Positions 25,895-34,490 of a stretch of DNA of 64,000 bases are shown in pieces. Below the pieces are notes generated by a model that saw only the letters and a list, made by a program, of their open reading frames with translations, was not told the DNA's origin and did no database searches. The DNA comes from Streptomyces sp. NBC_01116. Lineage in GTDB: Bacteria; Actinomycetota; Actinomycetes; Streptomycetales; Streptomycetaceae. The position numbers were made by a program, and so were the translations under genes. Each line of letters begins with the position of its first letter. Within the stretch, counting starts at the first letter, position 1. Location of the stretch: NCBI RefSeq assembly GCF_041435495.1, contig NZ_CP108644.1:4573501-4637500 (forward strand), in the 5' to 3' direction.

Positions 25895-27391
25895 GTGCGA
25901 GCACAGGAGCGTGCGGACGACCTTCTGCTGATGCACCGGCTGGCCCGCACGGGCGGAACGGCCGAACTGCTGCGCTGGCTGGCCGGGCGGGCCGGGGGCT
26001 GGGCCGGGCTCGTCGGACCGGACGGGACGGTGCTGCACGCGGCGGCCCGTACGGCACGCGCGGTGGTCCCCGATGTCGCCGGGCTCGTCGCCGAGGGCAC
26101 GAGCGCCCTCACCGGGCGCGGGGCCCGGTCGTACGCCCTCGACACCGGTGCGCACACCGCCCTGCTGTTCCCGCTGAGCGCCGACGACCGCACCGCCCCC
26201 GTGCTCGCCGTCGTCACCCCCCGGCCCGCGGCCGCCGGGCTCGCCACGCTGCTCGCCGACGTGGTCCTGCCGCTGTCCGTGTGCCGCCAGGCCGAGACCC
26301 TGGAGCGCAAGCGCCGCCGGGTGGACCTCGCGGAGTCCCGGGGCCGCGAGGCGGTGCTGCACCTGCTGATGACGGGCCAGCTCTCCATCGCGCAGCAGGT
26401 CGCCGGGGCGCTGCGCCCCCGGCTTCCCGATCCGGTACGGGTGTGTGTCGTGGAGTGCTCGGGCGACGGCCGCGACGAGGTGGCCCGGGTCTGCGCGGAC
26501 GCGGACGGGGGCCGGTCCTGGATCGTGCGGTGTCCCGTCTACGCCCGCCACCTCATCCTGGTGATGCCCGCGGAGGCGGCGGATCCGGTTTCCGGCCCGA
26601 CGGACGAGGCGGTCGCCGCCCGGGTCGGGGACTGCGTCGTGGGCGTCAGCGAACCGGTGCCGCTGGCCGACACCGCGACCGGCTACCGACAGGCCTTCCA
26701 CGCCCTGGCCGTCGCCCGCGAACTGCCTTCCCGGCATGCCCGGTTCGGGATCTCGCCGGATCCCGCGTACGTCGTCGGGCCCGCCGGGCGGCACTGGGCG
26801 AACAGCCTGCTGACCCCGCTCCTGACCCATGTGCCGCGCCGCGCGCAGGACCCCGGGGCCCAGGAGCTGGCGGCCACGGCCGGTTCCTGGCTGGCGTTCT
26901 CGTCGCACGCGACCGACCACCTCAAGGTCCACCGCAACACCCTGGCCGCCCGGCTGCGGCTCATCGGCGAGCTGCTCGGCCTCGACCTGCACCGGCTCGC
27001 CGACCAGGCCGCCCTCGACCTGGCCCTGCGCGTCCGCGCCACCCCCGCCCCGGCGTGCACCACCGAGCCCGCCCCGTACGCCCCCACCGGGGCCGGTACG
27101 CGGGAGGCGGCGCGGGCGCTCGACGAGATCCTGCGCCGCCCCGCCGTACGGCACTGGGCCGACCAGCAACTGGCCCCCGTCCTCGGGGCCGAGGAGACCC
27201 TGCGCACCTGGCTGCGCTGCGAGGGCCGCCTGGGCCCGGCCGCCGCCGAGCTGGGCATCAGCGTGCCCGGCGCCCGCAAACGCCTGACCCGCCTCGAAAC
27301 GGTCCTCCAGCGCTCGCTGCTCCGGCCCCCGAGCGCCCGCTACGACCTGTGGCTGGCGCTGAGGGCCCGCGACCTGGCCGCGGCGGAATAG
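25895..27391 (+). CDS. PucR/CdaR-type transcriptional regulator
   Basis: 498 aa. The middle part resembles a degenerate sensing domain, followed by a PucR-type C-terminal helix-turn-helix (DHLKVHRNTLAARLRLIGELLGLDLH, residues ~345-370). A second helix-turn-helix-like region near the end (LRTWLRCEGRLGPAAAELGISVPGARKRLTRLE) suggests a tandem. It is cytosolic, probably binding a small ligand. GTG 25895 follows a GGGGAA ribosome site; a GTG at 25838 would add 19 residues. The target may be itself or the divergent clamp gene, but no operator was identified. Confidence 0.78.
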   Translation: MRAQERADDLLLMHRLARTGGTAELLRWLAGRAGGWAGLVGPDGTVLHAAARTARAVVPDVAGLVAEGTSALTGRGARSYALDTGAHTALLFPLSADDRTAPVLAVVTPRPAAAGLATLLADVVLPLSVCRQAETLERKRRRVDLAESRGREAVLHLLMTGQLSIAQQVAGALRPRLPDPVRVCVVECSGDGRDEVARVCADADGGRSWIVRCPVYARHLILVMPAEAADPVSGPTDEAVAARVGDCVVGVSEPVPLADTATGYRQAFHALAVARELPSRHARFGISPDPAYVVGPAGRHWANSLLTPLLTHVPRRAQDPGAQELAATAGSWLAFSSHATDHLKVHRNTLAARLRLIGELLGLDLHRLADQAALDLALRVRATPAPACTTEPAPYAPTGAGTREAARALDEILRRPAVRHWADQQLAPVLGAEETLRTWLRCEGRLGPAAAELGISVPGARKRLTRLETVLQRSLLRPPSARYDLWLALRARDLAAAE

Positions 27392-27435
27392 CGGAATAGG
27401 AGCTGCCGTCGATGTGCGGCCGGGGGCGGCAGCCG

Positions 27436-28425
27436 TCACTCACCGCACCACGATCCGCGCCTCCGCCCCTGTGCCACCTCACGCCCGAGCGGGGTCAGCG
27501 CGTGCACGACCTCGCAGCCCCTGCGCGTACTGGTGACGAGCCTTGCCTTGCGCAGCACCGACGCGTGCTTGCTCGCGCTCGCGATCGACACACCGATCCG
27601 CACGGCCAGTTCGCCCGTCGAGCAGGGTGAGGCCAGGGCGCACAGAGCCATGGCCCGTGTGCGGCCGAGCAGTTCGGGCAGGGCGTCGAGGGTCTCCGTA
27701 CAGCCGGAGCGACGGCTCGCCGGGTAGACCAGGACGGGTGGGAGGCCGGGGTCGATGAGCGTGATGGGACGCCCGGTGCAGAAGAAGGACGGGATCAGCG
27801 AGATGCCGCGACCGCGCAGGTGGAGGTCGCCGTCGCGCGGATAGGCGGCGACCAGCGTCGGCGGCTCCCAGCGGATGCAGGGCGACAGCGTGCTCAGCAG
27901 CCGTTCGGCGCCTCCTTCCAGCAGGTCCCGGCTGTGGTGCGCGCGGTCGCTGTGCACCACGTCGTCGATCAGTTGCCGCTGCGGGACGAGGAGTTCGCGG
28001 AAGTAGACGGTCAGCGCGAGGTCGAGCTCCTGCCGGGCGGTGCGGTCGCCCTCCGCGAGCCGCCGGAGCCGGTCGGGCGGCGTCCGCTGCGTGCGGCATG
28101 CGGCAAGCTCGGCGCGCACGCGATCCGTCGGCGTGGAGCGGATCAGGTCACGGGCGACCTCCATCCCGCCCTTGTGGGGTGGGGTCAGAAAGTCGGGGAA
28201 CCTCCCCCGGGCCGGCACCAGCGTGGTGAGCAGCCGGATCGGCTCCCTCAGGTCGCTTCTGGCCAGACGTCCGCGGACATGCTCCAGCCACGGAGCGTGG
28301 GCGGGGGCGGTGCGCCGGGCCTGGAGGGCGTGCAGGCTGTTGACCAGCTCCCACATGGGGTCGGGCCGGGGAGCCACCGTGATGCGTGTCAGGTCGTCTG
28401 CTGTGAAATGGATACGGAGTTCCAT
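27436..28425 (-). CDS. ArsR-like winged-helix regulator
   Basis: 329 aa. A long N-terminal ligand/unknown domain precedes a C-terminal ArsR-type winged helix: ALASPCSTGELAVRIGVSIASASKHASVLRKARLVTSTRRG near residues 265-305. These large ArsR-related proteins are common in Streptomyces. Start ATG 28425 follows GGGGGA; an in-frame ATG at 28446 is possible. It diverges from the small secreted I36-like gene, and the gap holds a 10-bp direct repeat CGTGCGATGA (28455-28464 and 28521-28530) that could be its operator. Confidence 0.78.
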   Translation of the reverse strand: MELRIHFTADDLTRITVAPRPDPMWELVNSLHALQARRTAPAHAPWLEHVRGRLARSDLREPIRLLTTLVPARGRFPDFLTPPHKGGMEVARDLIRSTPTDRVRAELAACRTQRTPPDRLRRLAEGDRTARQELDLALTVYFRELLVPQRQLIDDVVHSDRAHHSRDLLEGGAERLLSTLSPCIRWEPPTLVAAYPRDGDLHLRGRGISLIPSFFCTGRPITLIDPGLPPVLVYPASRRSGCTETLDALPELLGRTRAMALCALASPCSTGELAVRIGVSIASASKHASVLRKARLVTSTRRGCEVVHALTPLGREVAQGRRRGSWCGE

Positions 28426-28454
28426 GGATCCCCCGAATGAACGCATCCGTTTTC

Positions 28455-28530
28455 CGTGCGATGAAAACCCTTGGACCCGTTTGCGCGGGCTTCCTCATCA
28501 TCGTGGTAGACGCTCCTCAACGTGCGATGA
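28455..28530. promoter_or_regulatory. direct repeat between ArsR-like gene and secreted protein gene
   Basis: CGTGCGATGA occurs at 28455-28464 and again at 28521-28530 in the divergent gap. It is a candidate operator for the adjacent ArsR-like regulator. No experimental support. Confidence 0.4.
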
Positions 28531-28565
28531 GCGACTGAAGACCAACCAGATGGGGGAAAACGCGC

Positions 28566-28946
28566 ATGCGTCAGATTCGGAGCACCATCACGAGGACTGC
28601 TATCGCCGCGACGGCGCTCGCCACGGGTGCCGTCCTCACGTTGGGCGGAACCGCCACCGCGGTGGAGGCGGCGGCCACGGTCCACGGCTGCCCGTCCGGG
28701 GCCGTCTGTCTCTACCCGAACGCGAGCTGGAACGGCGACCAGCCGAGCCACGCGTTCTACTCGTACGGCACCCACAGGATCTACGACCAGATCGGCATGA
28801 AGCGCTGGTTCAACAACCAGACCGGTGGAGCCAAGGCGTACCGGTGCACGGGCTCCAACGGCACCGGCTGCGGGGGCAACCAGGCGGCCGGCACGTACTA
28901 CGACTACGACTTCACGCCGATCAACTCCGTCAAGCTGGCTCCGTGA
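28566..28946 (+). CDS. secreted peptidase-inhibitor I36-like protein
   Basis: 126 aa. Signal peptide (TRTAIAATALATGAVLTLGG) with cleavage near AEAA/A, followed by a ~90-residue Cys-containing domain. The pattern CPSGAVCLYPNASWNGD and the Tyr/Gly-rich tail GTYYDYDFTPINSVKL are typical of the peptidase inhibitor I36 (SMPI-like, crystallin-fold) family. Four Cys could form two disulfides. Probable extracellular metallopeptidase inhibitor, though inhibition is not assured for family members. Ribosome site GGGGGAAAA precedes the ATG. Confidence 0.8.
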   Translation: MRQIRSTITRTAIAATALATGAVLTLGGTATAVEAAATVHGCPSGAVCLYPNASWNGDQPSHAFYSYGTHRIYDQIGMKRWFNNQTGGAKAYRCTGSNGTGCGGNQAAGTYYDYDFTPINSVKLAP

Positions 28947-28968
28947 CGGAGTCACACCTTCGGTGAGC

Positions 28969-29014
28969 GGTCTGCCTCCTGGCGTGGTGGTTGACGCACG
29001 CCAGGAGGCAGACC
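28969..29014. terminator. 18-bp perfect bidirectional terminator
   Basis: GGTCTGCCTCCTGGCGTG (28969-28986) pairs perfectly with CACGCCAGGAGGCAGACC (28997-29014) over a 10-base loop, between the converging I36-like and DUF397 genes. Confidence 0.9.
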
Positions 29015-29037
29015 ACCAGGGCTGGTATGGAGGGTTG

Positions 29038-29274
29038 TCAGCCCGTCCAGCCGAGGAACGCGGACCAGGCGTCCGGTGCGACGGCGAAGGCGGGCCCGTC
29101 GGGCACCTTGGAGTCACGGACGTGGACGGCGTGGGGGCAGGTGGCGACCTCGATGCACTCGCCGCCGCTGGAGCTGCTGTACGAGGACTTGTGCCAGGCG
29201 AAGGCGACCTCGATGCACTCGCCGCCGCTGCCGCTGCTGTAGCTCGACTTGAACCATCGGAGGGTGCTGCTCAT
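29038..29274 (-). CDS. DUF397 protein with duplicated motif
   Basis: 78 aa. DUF397 proteins pair with XRE/DUF5753 regulators in Streptomyces (WhiJ-like and AbaA-like loci). The family motif W.KSSYSS..GGECIEVA occurs twice in tandem, at residues 7-24 and 27-44, and the DNA is also nearly duplicated near 29145-29240. The usual VRDSKVPDGPAFAV segment follows once. ATG 29274 overlaps the regulator stop as ATGA, so the two are translationally coupled. Confidence 0.9.
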   Translation of the reverse strand: MSSTLRWFKSSYSSGSGGECIEVAFAWHKSSYSSSSGGECIEVATCPHAVHVRDSKVPDGPAFAVAPDAWSAFLGWTG

Positions 29275-30107
29275 ACCGCTACTCCTGCCAACCGCTTGAT
29301 GAGGTCCAGCGATTCACGAGGACCCAGGGCCTGTGACCGGATCATCGCATAGCGCTGCGCGTAGATGCTCACCTTTGCCGGCTCGCTGATCAGCAAGCTC
29401 TCGTCCTGCGGCTCCAGGTAGACGAGATGCTCGTGCGCCGGAGTCTCCAGCAGGCTCATCGAACCGCGATCTCCTGCATACTCCCCGTACTTACCGGCGT
29501 CCAGCGGCAGCACGAGAAGCGTGACATTGCGGCGGCGAGCGCACTCCACGAGATGGAGCAACTGCTCCCGCATGATCTCCTCGCTGCCGATGACGCGGCG
29601 CAGGACGGCCTCGTCGATGATGACCTCGATCATCGGAACCGGCTCGCGGTCGAAGAGGACCTTGCGTTCCATCCTCAGCTGGACCAGCTCCTCCACGCGC
29701 TGGTCGGAGAGCGGCGGGTACGCGCCGCCGATCAGCGCGCGTGCGTAGGCCTCCGTCTGGAATAGCCCGTGGATGACGGTCATAGCGAACAGCTGGAGAC
29801 TGATCGCCGCCTGCTCCAGCAGCGCGTAGTCCTGGAACTGGCGCGGGTACTTTTCCATCCGCATGAACCGCCGCGCGCTCTCGAACAGGGAGGTCCCGTT
29901 GCCGAGCACCCGTTCCAACTCGACCAGCATCGCGTCGCTCGCGGGCTGCGCGCACGTCTCCATGGCGCTGACGGCCGCTGCCGAGTAGCCGAGCTCGTGA
30001 CCGAGCTGTTCCTGTGTCCAGCCCCGCTGGATACGCATCGTCCGGGCCACTTCCGCCACCATGAGGGCCATCGGGCTCGCGGTCTGCTTGTTCTCAGCAC
30101 TCGCCAT
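29271..30107 (-). CDS. XRE-family regulator with DUF5753
   Basis: 278 aa. The N-terminal helix-turn-helix (MRIQRGWTQEQLGHELGYSAAAVSAMET, ~20-47) is followed by the DUF5753 domain (PRQFQDYALLEQAAISLQLFAMTVIHGLFQTEAYARAL and later LVYLEPQDESLLI). Such proteins control development or antibiotic production together with a DUF397 partner. ATG 30107 gives the family length; the frame stays open upstream to 30200 without a better start. A 10-bp-period direct repeat just upstream is a candidate operator. Confidence 0.9.
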   Translation of the reverse strand: MASAENKQTASPMALMVAEVARTMRIQRGWTQEQLGHELGYSAAAVSAMETCAQPASDAMLVELERVLGNGTSLFESARRFMRMEKYPRQFQDYALLEQAAISLQLFAMTVIHGLFQTEAYARALIGGAYPPLSDQRVEELVQLRMERKVLFDREPVPMIEVIIDEAVLRRVIGSEEIMREQLLHLVECARRRNVTLLVLPLDAGKYGEYAGDRGSMSLLETPAHEHLVYLEPQDESLLISEPAKVSIYAQRYAMIRSQALGPRESLDLIKRLAGVAV

Positions 30108-30124
30108 TACGCGATCTCTTTTCG

Positions 30125-30143
30125 ACTCAACCGAACTCAACCG
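30125..30143 (-). promoter_or_regulatory. direct repeat upstream of the XRE regulator
   Basis: ACTCAACCG occurs at 30125-30133 and 30135-30143, one helical turn apart, 18 bases upstream of the XRE regulator start. Candidate autoregulatory site. Confidence 0.45.
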
Positions 30144-30263
30144 GTCACTAAGCGAAGTCGTTGAATTCCACCCCACTTCAGAGAAGTTCGAGCAGGTCAA
30201 CGGCTGTGCGACGCACCTCGGCAGGTAGCGAGAACGCTAGGTGATCGGGGTCACAATCGTCTC

Positions 30264-30671
30264 GTGAACGCACTTAATGGTGGGCTGAGGGCCGAGTGGA
30301 TTCCGGACTCCGGATTTCATCTCCGCAAGGCGGGCGTGCAATTCGACGCCGTCCGCGTGGACGGCGACGACGGGCGGCGGCTGGCCGACCTGATGGAGGA
30401 GCTGGTAGGCGGCGAACCGGGACCCGTCGTCACCGAGTCGAACGGGCGGCGCGGGGTGTACTTCCTCGTGCCGCCGGGCTCGACGGTCGGGCGGCCGTGG
30501 CCGCGTGTGGTGACGACGTTCAACGCGGCTACGGGCCGCATCAGTTACGTTCCCGTACCGGCGCTGGGGGGTGACACCTGGCCGCTGGCGTGGCGGTATC
30601 CGCCCACGCGCACGGGGCGGTTCGTGCATACGCTGATCCTGTTCAACGCGGCCTATGCGTTACTGAGTTGA
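30264..30671 (+). CDS. hypothetical protein with a TTA codon
   Basis: 135 aa from GTG. A small soluble protein, mostly beta/loop, with AGVQFDAVRVDGDDGRRLADLMEELVG, VYFLVPPGSTVGRPWPR and WPLAWRYPPTRTG. I do not recognise a family. It is divergent from the XRE/DUF397 pair and may be a third partner, as in other WhiJ-type loci, but that is context only. A rare TTA codon at 30660-30662, three codons before the stop, could make full translation depend on bldA tRNA. Its end overlaps the convergent GNAT gene by 12 bases. Confidence 0.65.
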   Translation: MNALNGGLRAEWIPDSGFHLRKAGVQFDAVRVDGDDGRRLADLMEELVGGEPGPVVTESNGRRGVYFLVPPGSTVGRPWPRVVTTFNAATGRISYVPVPALGGDTWPLAWRYPPTRTGRFVHTLILFNAAYALLS

Positions 30672-31277
30672 GCGACCCAGATACGTCACGGTCCCCGCGT
30701 CCGGAACGGCGATCTCGTGGAAGCCGACGCGGTCGTAGAAGGCGCGGGCCCGGGTGTTGGCGGTGAGCGTGCTCAGGTGGACCGCCTTGGCGCCCTGTTC
30801 GTTCAGGGCGTCGAGGAAGGCCGCCATGAGCCGCCGCCCGTGCCCCGCCCGGTGGTGGGTCGGGAGCAGGTCGATGTGCAGGTGGGCCGGATAGTCGGCC
30901 AGCTCCGGCACGATCATGCGCTCGGGGGCGTGCATCAGGGCGGTCATCTCCTCCGCGCGGGAAGCGGGTTGGCGCCCGGGGGCCGGGTAGCGCTCGGCGA
31001 GGCCGGGGAGCCATTCGGCGCGGTAGCGGTCGACGAAGGACGCGGTGTCCGCCGTACCGAGGATGTAGCCGACCGCGCGCCCGCCGTCCTCGACCACGAA
31101 CGCCAGCTCCGGCTCCAGGGCGGCGTAGGGCGCGGCGAAGATGTTCGGCAGCAGATCGGGGTCGGGGTAGAGGTGGCGGGCGTCCTCGCCCACGTGCCCC
31201 GTACGTACGCAGATGTCGAAGAGGGCCTCGCGGTCCTCGGGGCGGTACGGGCGCAGCAGGGGCGACGGAGAGGTCAT
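30660..31277 (-). CDS. GNAT-family acetyltransferase
   Basis: 205 aa. GNAT fold: an N-terminal LLRPYRPEDREALFDICVRTG, core strand LAFVVEDGGRAVGYILGTAD, acetyl-CoA loop THHRAGHGRRLMAAFLDAL (Q/RxxGxG/A variant) and LSTLTANTRARAFYDRVGF near the end. The acceptor is unknown; it resembles GNATs annotated as GlcNAc- or small-molecule acetyltransferases. ATG 31277 is chosen over the long upstream extension because it begins the fold. Confidence 0.85.
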   Translation of the reverse strand: MTSPSPLLRPYRPEDREALFDICVRTGHVGEDARHLYPDPDLLPNIFAAPYAALEPELAFVVEDGGRAVGYILGTADTASFVDRYRAEWLPGLAERYPAPGRQPASRAEEMTALMHAPERMIVPELADYPAHLHIDLLPTHHRAGHGRRLMAAFLDALNEQGAKAVHLSTLTANTRARAFYDRVGFHEIAVPDAGTVTYLGRSTQ

Positions 31278-31519
31278 GCGGGGATCTTTCAGGTGTGGGA
31301 GCGCTCTCGCAAGGGGTTTCCCACTACGTGCCGCCGCCCCCTCCGCTGTCGGTGCTTCTGGCCGGTTCCGGTCGGCTCTCCCGGCCAGCCGCCTCATCGG
31401 ACGCGGGGAGACTTGACATAAAACTGCATGATCCTGCAACCTTCTGGTCGTCCGTCAACTCCTGCCGCGCCGTCGCGGGATGTTGTTGCTTGCGCGATCA
31501 ATGACCTGGAGGTCGGCGC

Positions 31520-32176
31520 ATGGCTGAACCCGTGAAGATCAAGATCTGGTCCGACTACGTCTGCCCCTTCTGCATGCTGGCCGAAGGCCCGCTGGAAGAG
31601 GCGATCAAGGACGTCGGCGCCGAGGTGGAGGTCGAGTGGATGCCCTTCGAGCTGCGTCCCCACCCCCAGCCCACCCTGCGGCCGGAGGACGAGTACCTGC
31701 CCAGCATCTGGGAACGGGCCGTCTACCCCATGGCCCGTCGCCTGGGCGTCGACATCACGCTCCCCGCCGTGTCCCCCCAGCCGTACACGGCTCTCGCCTT
31801 CGAGGGCTATCAGTACGCGGCCGAGCACGACCTGGGGACCGCCTACAACCAGCGGATGTTCCGCGCCTTCTTCCAGGAGAACCAGGACCTGGGGCAGATC
31901 GACGTCCTCGTCGCCCTGGCCGGCGAGATCGGCCTGGACGAGGGAGGGTTCAGGGCCGCGCTGGCGGACGGCACCTATCGCGCCAGGCATCAGGAGGCCC
32001 TGCGGGAGGCGGCGGCCCACCGGGTGCAGTCGGTTCCCACTCTGCTCGTCGGCGACACCCGGATCGAGGGAGTTCCGCGTCCGGCCCAGTTGCGGAAGGC
32101 GATCCTGGACGCCCGGGCGCAGCAGGCGGAGGGCGACGTCTACGGCGCCTCCTGCGGCATCGACGGGAGCTGCTGA
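31520..32176 (+). CDS. DsbA-family (FrnE-like) thiol oxidoreductase
   Basis: 218 aa. Thioredoxin fold with an inserted helical domain. The active-site motif is CPFC in IWSDYVCPFCML near residue 15, and the cis-Pro loop is VQSVPTLLVGD near 170. It is cytosolic because no signal peptide is present, as in FrnE-type proteins used in polyketide tailoring or disulfide exchange. The C-terminal CGIDGSC adds a second Cys pair. The Shine-Dalgarno GGAGG is present. The OYE gene starts one base after its stop, so the two are co-transcribed. Confidence 0.88.
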   Translation: MAEPVKIKIWSDYVCPFCMLAEGPLEEAIKDVGAEVEVEWMPFELRPHPQPTLRPEDEYLPSIWERAVYPMARRLGVDITLPAVSPQPYTALAFEGYQYAAEHDLGTAYNQRMFRAFFQENQDLGQIDVLVALAGEIGLDEGGFRAALADGTYRARHQEALREAAAHRVQSVPTLLVGDTRIEGVPRPAQLRKAILDARAQQAEGDVYGASCGIDGSC

Positions 32177-32177
32177 G

Positions 32178-33308
32178 GTGGCCGCCACGCATCCCGCCGC
32201 GGGTTCCGGCAACCGGCCCGGCACGCATCCCGCGCTCACGGCCTGCCGTTTCGCGGGGCTGGAGCTGTGCAACAGGTACGCCGTCGCCCCCATGACCCGG
32301 GTCTCCGCGACCGAGGACGGCCGGGCCACCCAGGAGATGGCCGCGTACTACGCGGCGTACGCCGAGGGCGGCTTCGGGCTCCTGATCACCGAAGGGACCT
32401 ACACCGACCGGGCCTTCAGCCAGGGCTACCTGCACCAGCCCGGAATCACGGACGAGGCGCAGGCCGCCGCCTGGCGGCCCGTCGTCGAGGGAGCGCATGC
32501 CGCGGGCGCGCGCGTCGTCCTCCAGCTGATGCACGCCGGGGCCGTCTCGCAGGGCAACCGGTTCCGCGACCGGGCCGCCGGCCCGTCGTCGGTACGGCCG
32601 CTGGGCGAGCAACTGGCCAAGTACCGGGGCGAGGGGCCCTGGCCCGTGCCGATGGAGATGACCCGCCGCCAGATCGCCGAGGCCGTGCACGGCTTCGCCG
32701 CCGCGGCGGCACGCGCCCGTGACGTCGGCTTCGACGGGGTGGAGATCCACGCCGCCAACGGCTATCTGCTCGACCAGTTCCTGACCCCGTACACCAATCT
32801 GCGCACCGATGAGTACGGCGGGGGGGTCGAGGAACGCCTCCGGCTCGTACGGGAGGTGACGGCCGAGGTCAGAGGTGCGACCGGGGCCGGTTTCCCGGTC
32901 GGCGTCCGCTTCTCGCAGGGGAAGATCAACGATCCGGCCTGGCGATGGCCGGGCGGGGACGCCGAGGCGGAAGCGGTCTTCACGACGGCCGCCGCGGCCG
33001 GGGCCGACTACCTGCATCTGGCGGGAAGCGGACGGGACTGGTTCCCGGAGGGGCGGACGCTGCCCGCGCTCGCCCGGACGGCCACCGGACTGCCCGTGAT
33101 CGCCAACGGCGGGCTGCACCAGGAAGCCGTGGCGCGGCGCGTGCTGGACGAGGGGCACGCCGACGTGCTGGCCGTGGGGACGGGGGCGCTGGCCAACCCC
33201 GACCTGCCGCGCAGGGTGGCCGCGGGGACGGTCCAGGCCGCGTTCGACCCCCGGGTGCTGGAGCCGCTGGCGACCCTGGACAACGCCCGTGCGCACGCAC
33301 ACGCTTGA
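32178..33308 (+). CDS. Old Yellow Enzyme-type NADH:flavin oxidoreductase
   Basis: 376 aa from GTG. FMN TIM barrel of the OYE family: NRYAVAPMTRVSA near residue 35, VVLQLMHAGAVS near 110, FDGVEIHAANGYLLDQFLTPYTNLRTDEYGG at ~185-215 with the H-A-A-N substrate/FMN residues, and GVRFSQGK. It reduces activated C=C bonds with NAD(P)H. Immediately follows the DsbA-like gene. No second FeS domain is present. Two CTTGCA-type palindromes lie just beyond its stop. Confidence 0.9.
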   Translation: MAATHPAAGSGNRPGTHPALTACRFAGLELCNRYAVAPMTRVSATEDGRATQEMAAYYAAYAEGGFGLLITEGTYTDRAFSQGYLHQPGITDEAQAAAWRPVVEGAHAAGARVVLQLMHAGAVSQGNRFRDRAAGPSSVRPLGEQLAKYRGEGPWPVPMEMTRRQIAEAVHGFAAAAARARDVGFDGVEIHAANGYLLDQFLTPYTNLRTDEYGGGVEERLRLVREVTAEVRGATGAGFPVGVRFSQGKINDPAWRWPGGDAEAEAVFTTAAAAGADYLHLAGSGRDWFPEGRTLPALARTATGLPVIANGGLHQEAVARRVLDEGHADVLAVGTGALANPDLPRRVAAGTVQAAFDPRVLEPLATLDNARAHAHA

Positions 33309-33317
33309 CAGTGATTA

Positions 33318-33331
33318 CTTGCACATGCAAG
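33318..33331 (+). promoter_or_regulatory. MarR-type operator candidate 1, on a promoter
   Basis: CTTGCACATGCAAG is a perfect inverted repeat of CTTGCA. It overlaps the -10 of a candidate promoter (TTGACA 33305-33310, 17-base spacer, CAAGAT 33328-33333) for the deaminase gene. Similar sequences lie beside the MarR gene at 45 kb. Confidence 0.65.
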
Positions 33332-33380
33332 ATTAGTTCCCGCAGGGCACGTTGCCGGCGGGGAATTGTGAAAGCTACCG

Positions 33381-33394
33381 CTTGCATGTGCAGG
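33381..33394 (+). promoter_or_regulatory. MarR-type operator candidate 2
   Basis: CTTGCATGTGCAGG, one base from a perfect CTTGCA-NN-TGCAAG palindrome, 63 bases after candidate 1 in the same leader. Confidence 0.6.
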
Positions 33395-33447
33395 CAAATG
33401 GCCGCACAGGGCGATCGATGCAGGGCAACTCGGGAGACGAACTGCTC

Positions 33448-33927
33448 ATGGGTACAAACGAAAGCGAACTGCTGGCCTACGCCCACGAGGCGGTCCGGAT
33501 CAGCCGCGAGCACGTCGCGCAGGGCGGGATCCCCTTCTCCGGCGTGGTCGTGGGCAGTGGGCGCATCCTGGGGACGGGCTTCAACCGGGTCCGCGAGGAC
33601 AACGACCCGACGGCGCACGCAGAGGTCGTGGCCCTCAGGGAAGCCGCCGCCAAGTACGGCATCCACGCCGTGGCGGGCGCCACGCTGATCGCCTCGGGCG
33701 AGCCCTGCGCCCTGTGCTATCTGGCGGCCCGGTTCGCCGGCATCGGTCACATCGTGCACGCCGCCGACCGCAGGACCGCCGCCCGGTACGGCTTCGACTA
33801 CACGAGCTCGTACGCCGTCTTCGCCGAGGACCCGGAGAAGTGGCCCGTCAAGGTCACCGCGCTGCAACTCCCCGAGGCCGAACAGCCGTTCCAGGACTTC
33901 CTCACCCTGAGCCGCTCCCCGCGCTAG
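33448..33927 (+). CDS. nucleoside/guanine deaminase-family protein
   Basis: 159 aa. Zinc deaminase fold with DPTAHAEVVALREA (HAE zinc/acid motif, ~52-65) and SGEPCALCYLAARFAG (PCxxC, ~85-100). Relatives deaminate guanine, cytosine or adenosine in tRNA; the substrate cannot be fixed here. I chose ATG 33448 because it begins the fold, with GGGAG 11 bases upstream. ATG 33418 would add 10 residues. It sits behind two candidate MarR operators and upstream of two SMR pump genes. Confidence 0.85.
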   Translation: MGTNESELLAYAHEAVRISREHVAQGGIPFSGVVVGSGRILGTGFNRVREDNDPTAHAEVVALREAAAKYGIHAVAGATLIASGEPCALCYLAARFAGIGHIVHAADRRTAARYGFDYTSSYAVFAEDPEKWPVKVTALQLPEAEQPFQDFLTLSRSPR

Positions 33928-34064
33928 CAACCGGACCTCCGCCGCGTGGCCTCACGGCACCGCAGCCCGGCGCCCTTCGCCGCGATTCCCCGTACTCCCG
34001 GCTGACTCGTACTTCCCGCTCACCCCGTTCATCCCCGCCCATTCACCGCACGGAAGGAACTCCC

Positions 34065-34385
34065 ATGCACTGGCTCTACCTCGCCATCGCCGTCGCCTTC
34101 GAGATCTTGGTCGCCATCGCCGCCGGAAAGGCCGAGGGCTTCAAGAACCGCAAGTGGACCGGCATCACCCTGGCCAGCGGCGCCGCCGCGACCTTCTTCC
34201 TCAGCAAGGCGCTGCTGACCTTCGACGTCGGCGTCGGCTACGCCCTGTGGACGTCCGTCGCGGGCGTCGGCATCACCATCCTCGGAGCGCTGTTCTTCGG
34301 CCAGCGTCTGAACGTGAACAAGGCGATCGGCATTCTCCTCGTCATCGGCGGCGTCGTCGGCCTGCAGCTGAGCGGTTCCGCCTGA
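34065..34385 (+). CDS. SMR-family small multidrug transporter subunit (first)
   Basis: 106 aa with four membrane helices. SMR signature: LYLAIAVAFEILVAIAAGKAEGF with the essential membrane Glu (residue 13) and GYALWTSVAGVGITILGALFFGQ. Shine-Dalgarno GGAAGGAA precedes the ATG. The neighbour 105 bases downstream is a second SMR gene, so they may form a heterodimeric pump like EbrAB. The substrate is unknown but likely a cationic compound. Confidence 0.9.
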   Translation: MHWLYLAIAVAFEILVAIAAGKAEGFKNRKWTGITLASGAAATFFLSKALLTFDVGVGYALWTSVAGVGITILGALFFGQRLNVNKAIGILLVIGGVVGLQLSGSA

Positions 34386-34490
34386 GCCCGGAGCCCGACT
34401 CCCGGCCCCGTACGCCTCGCACGCACGGCGCAGTCCGCGCACCCCCCCCGCAACCACCTGACGACCTCCCTGAGAGAGGACTCACCTCCC

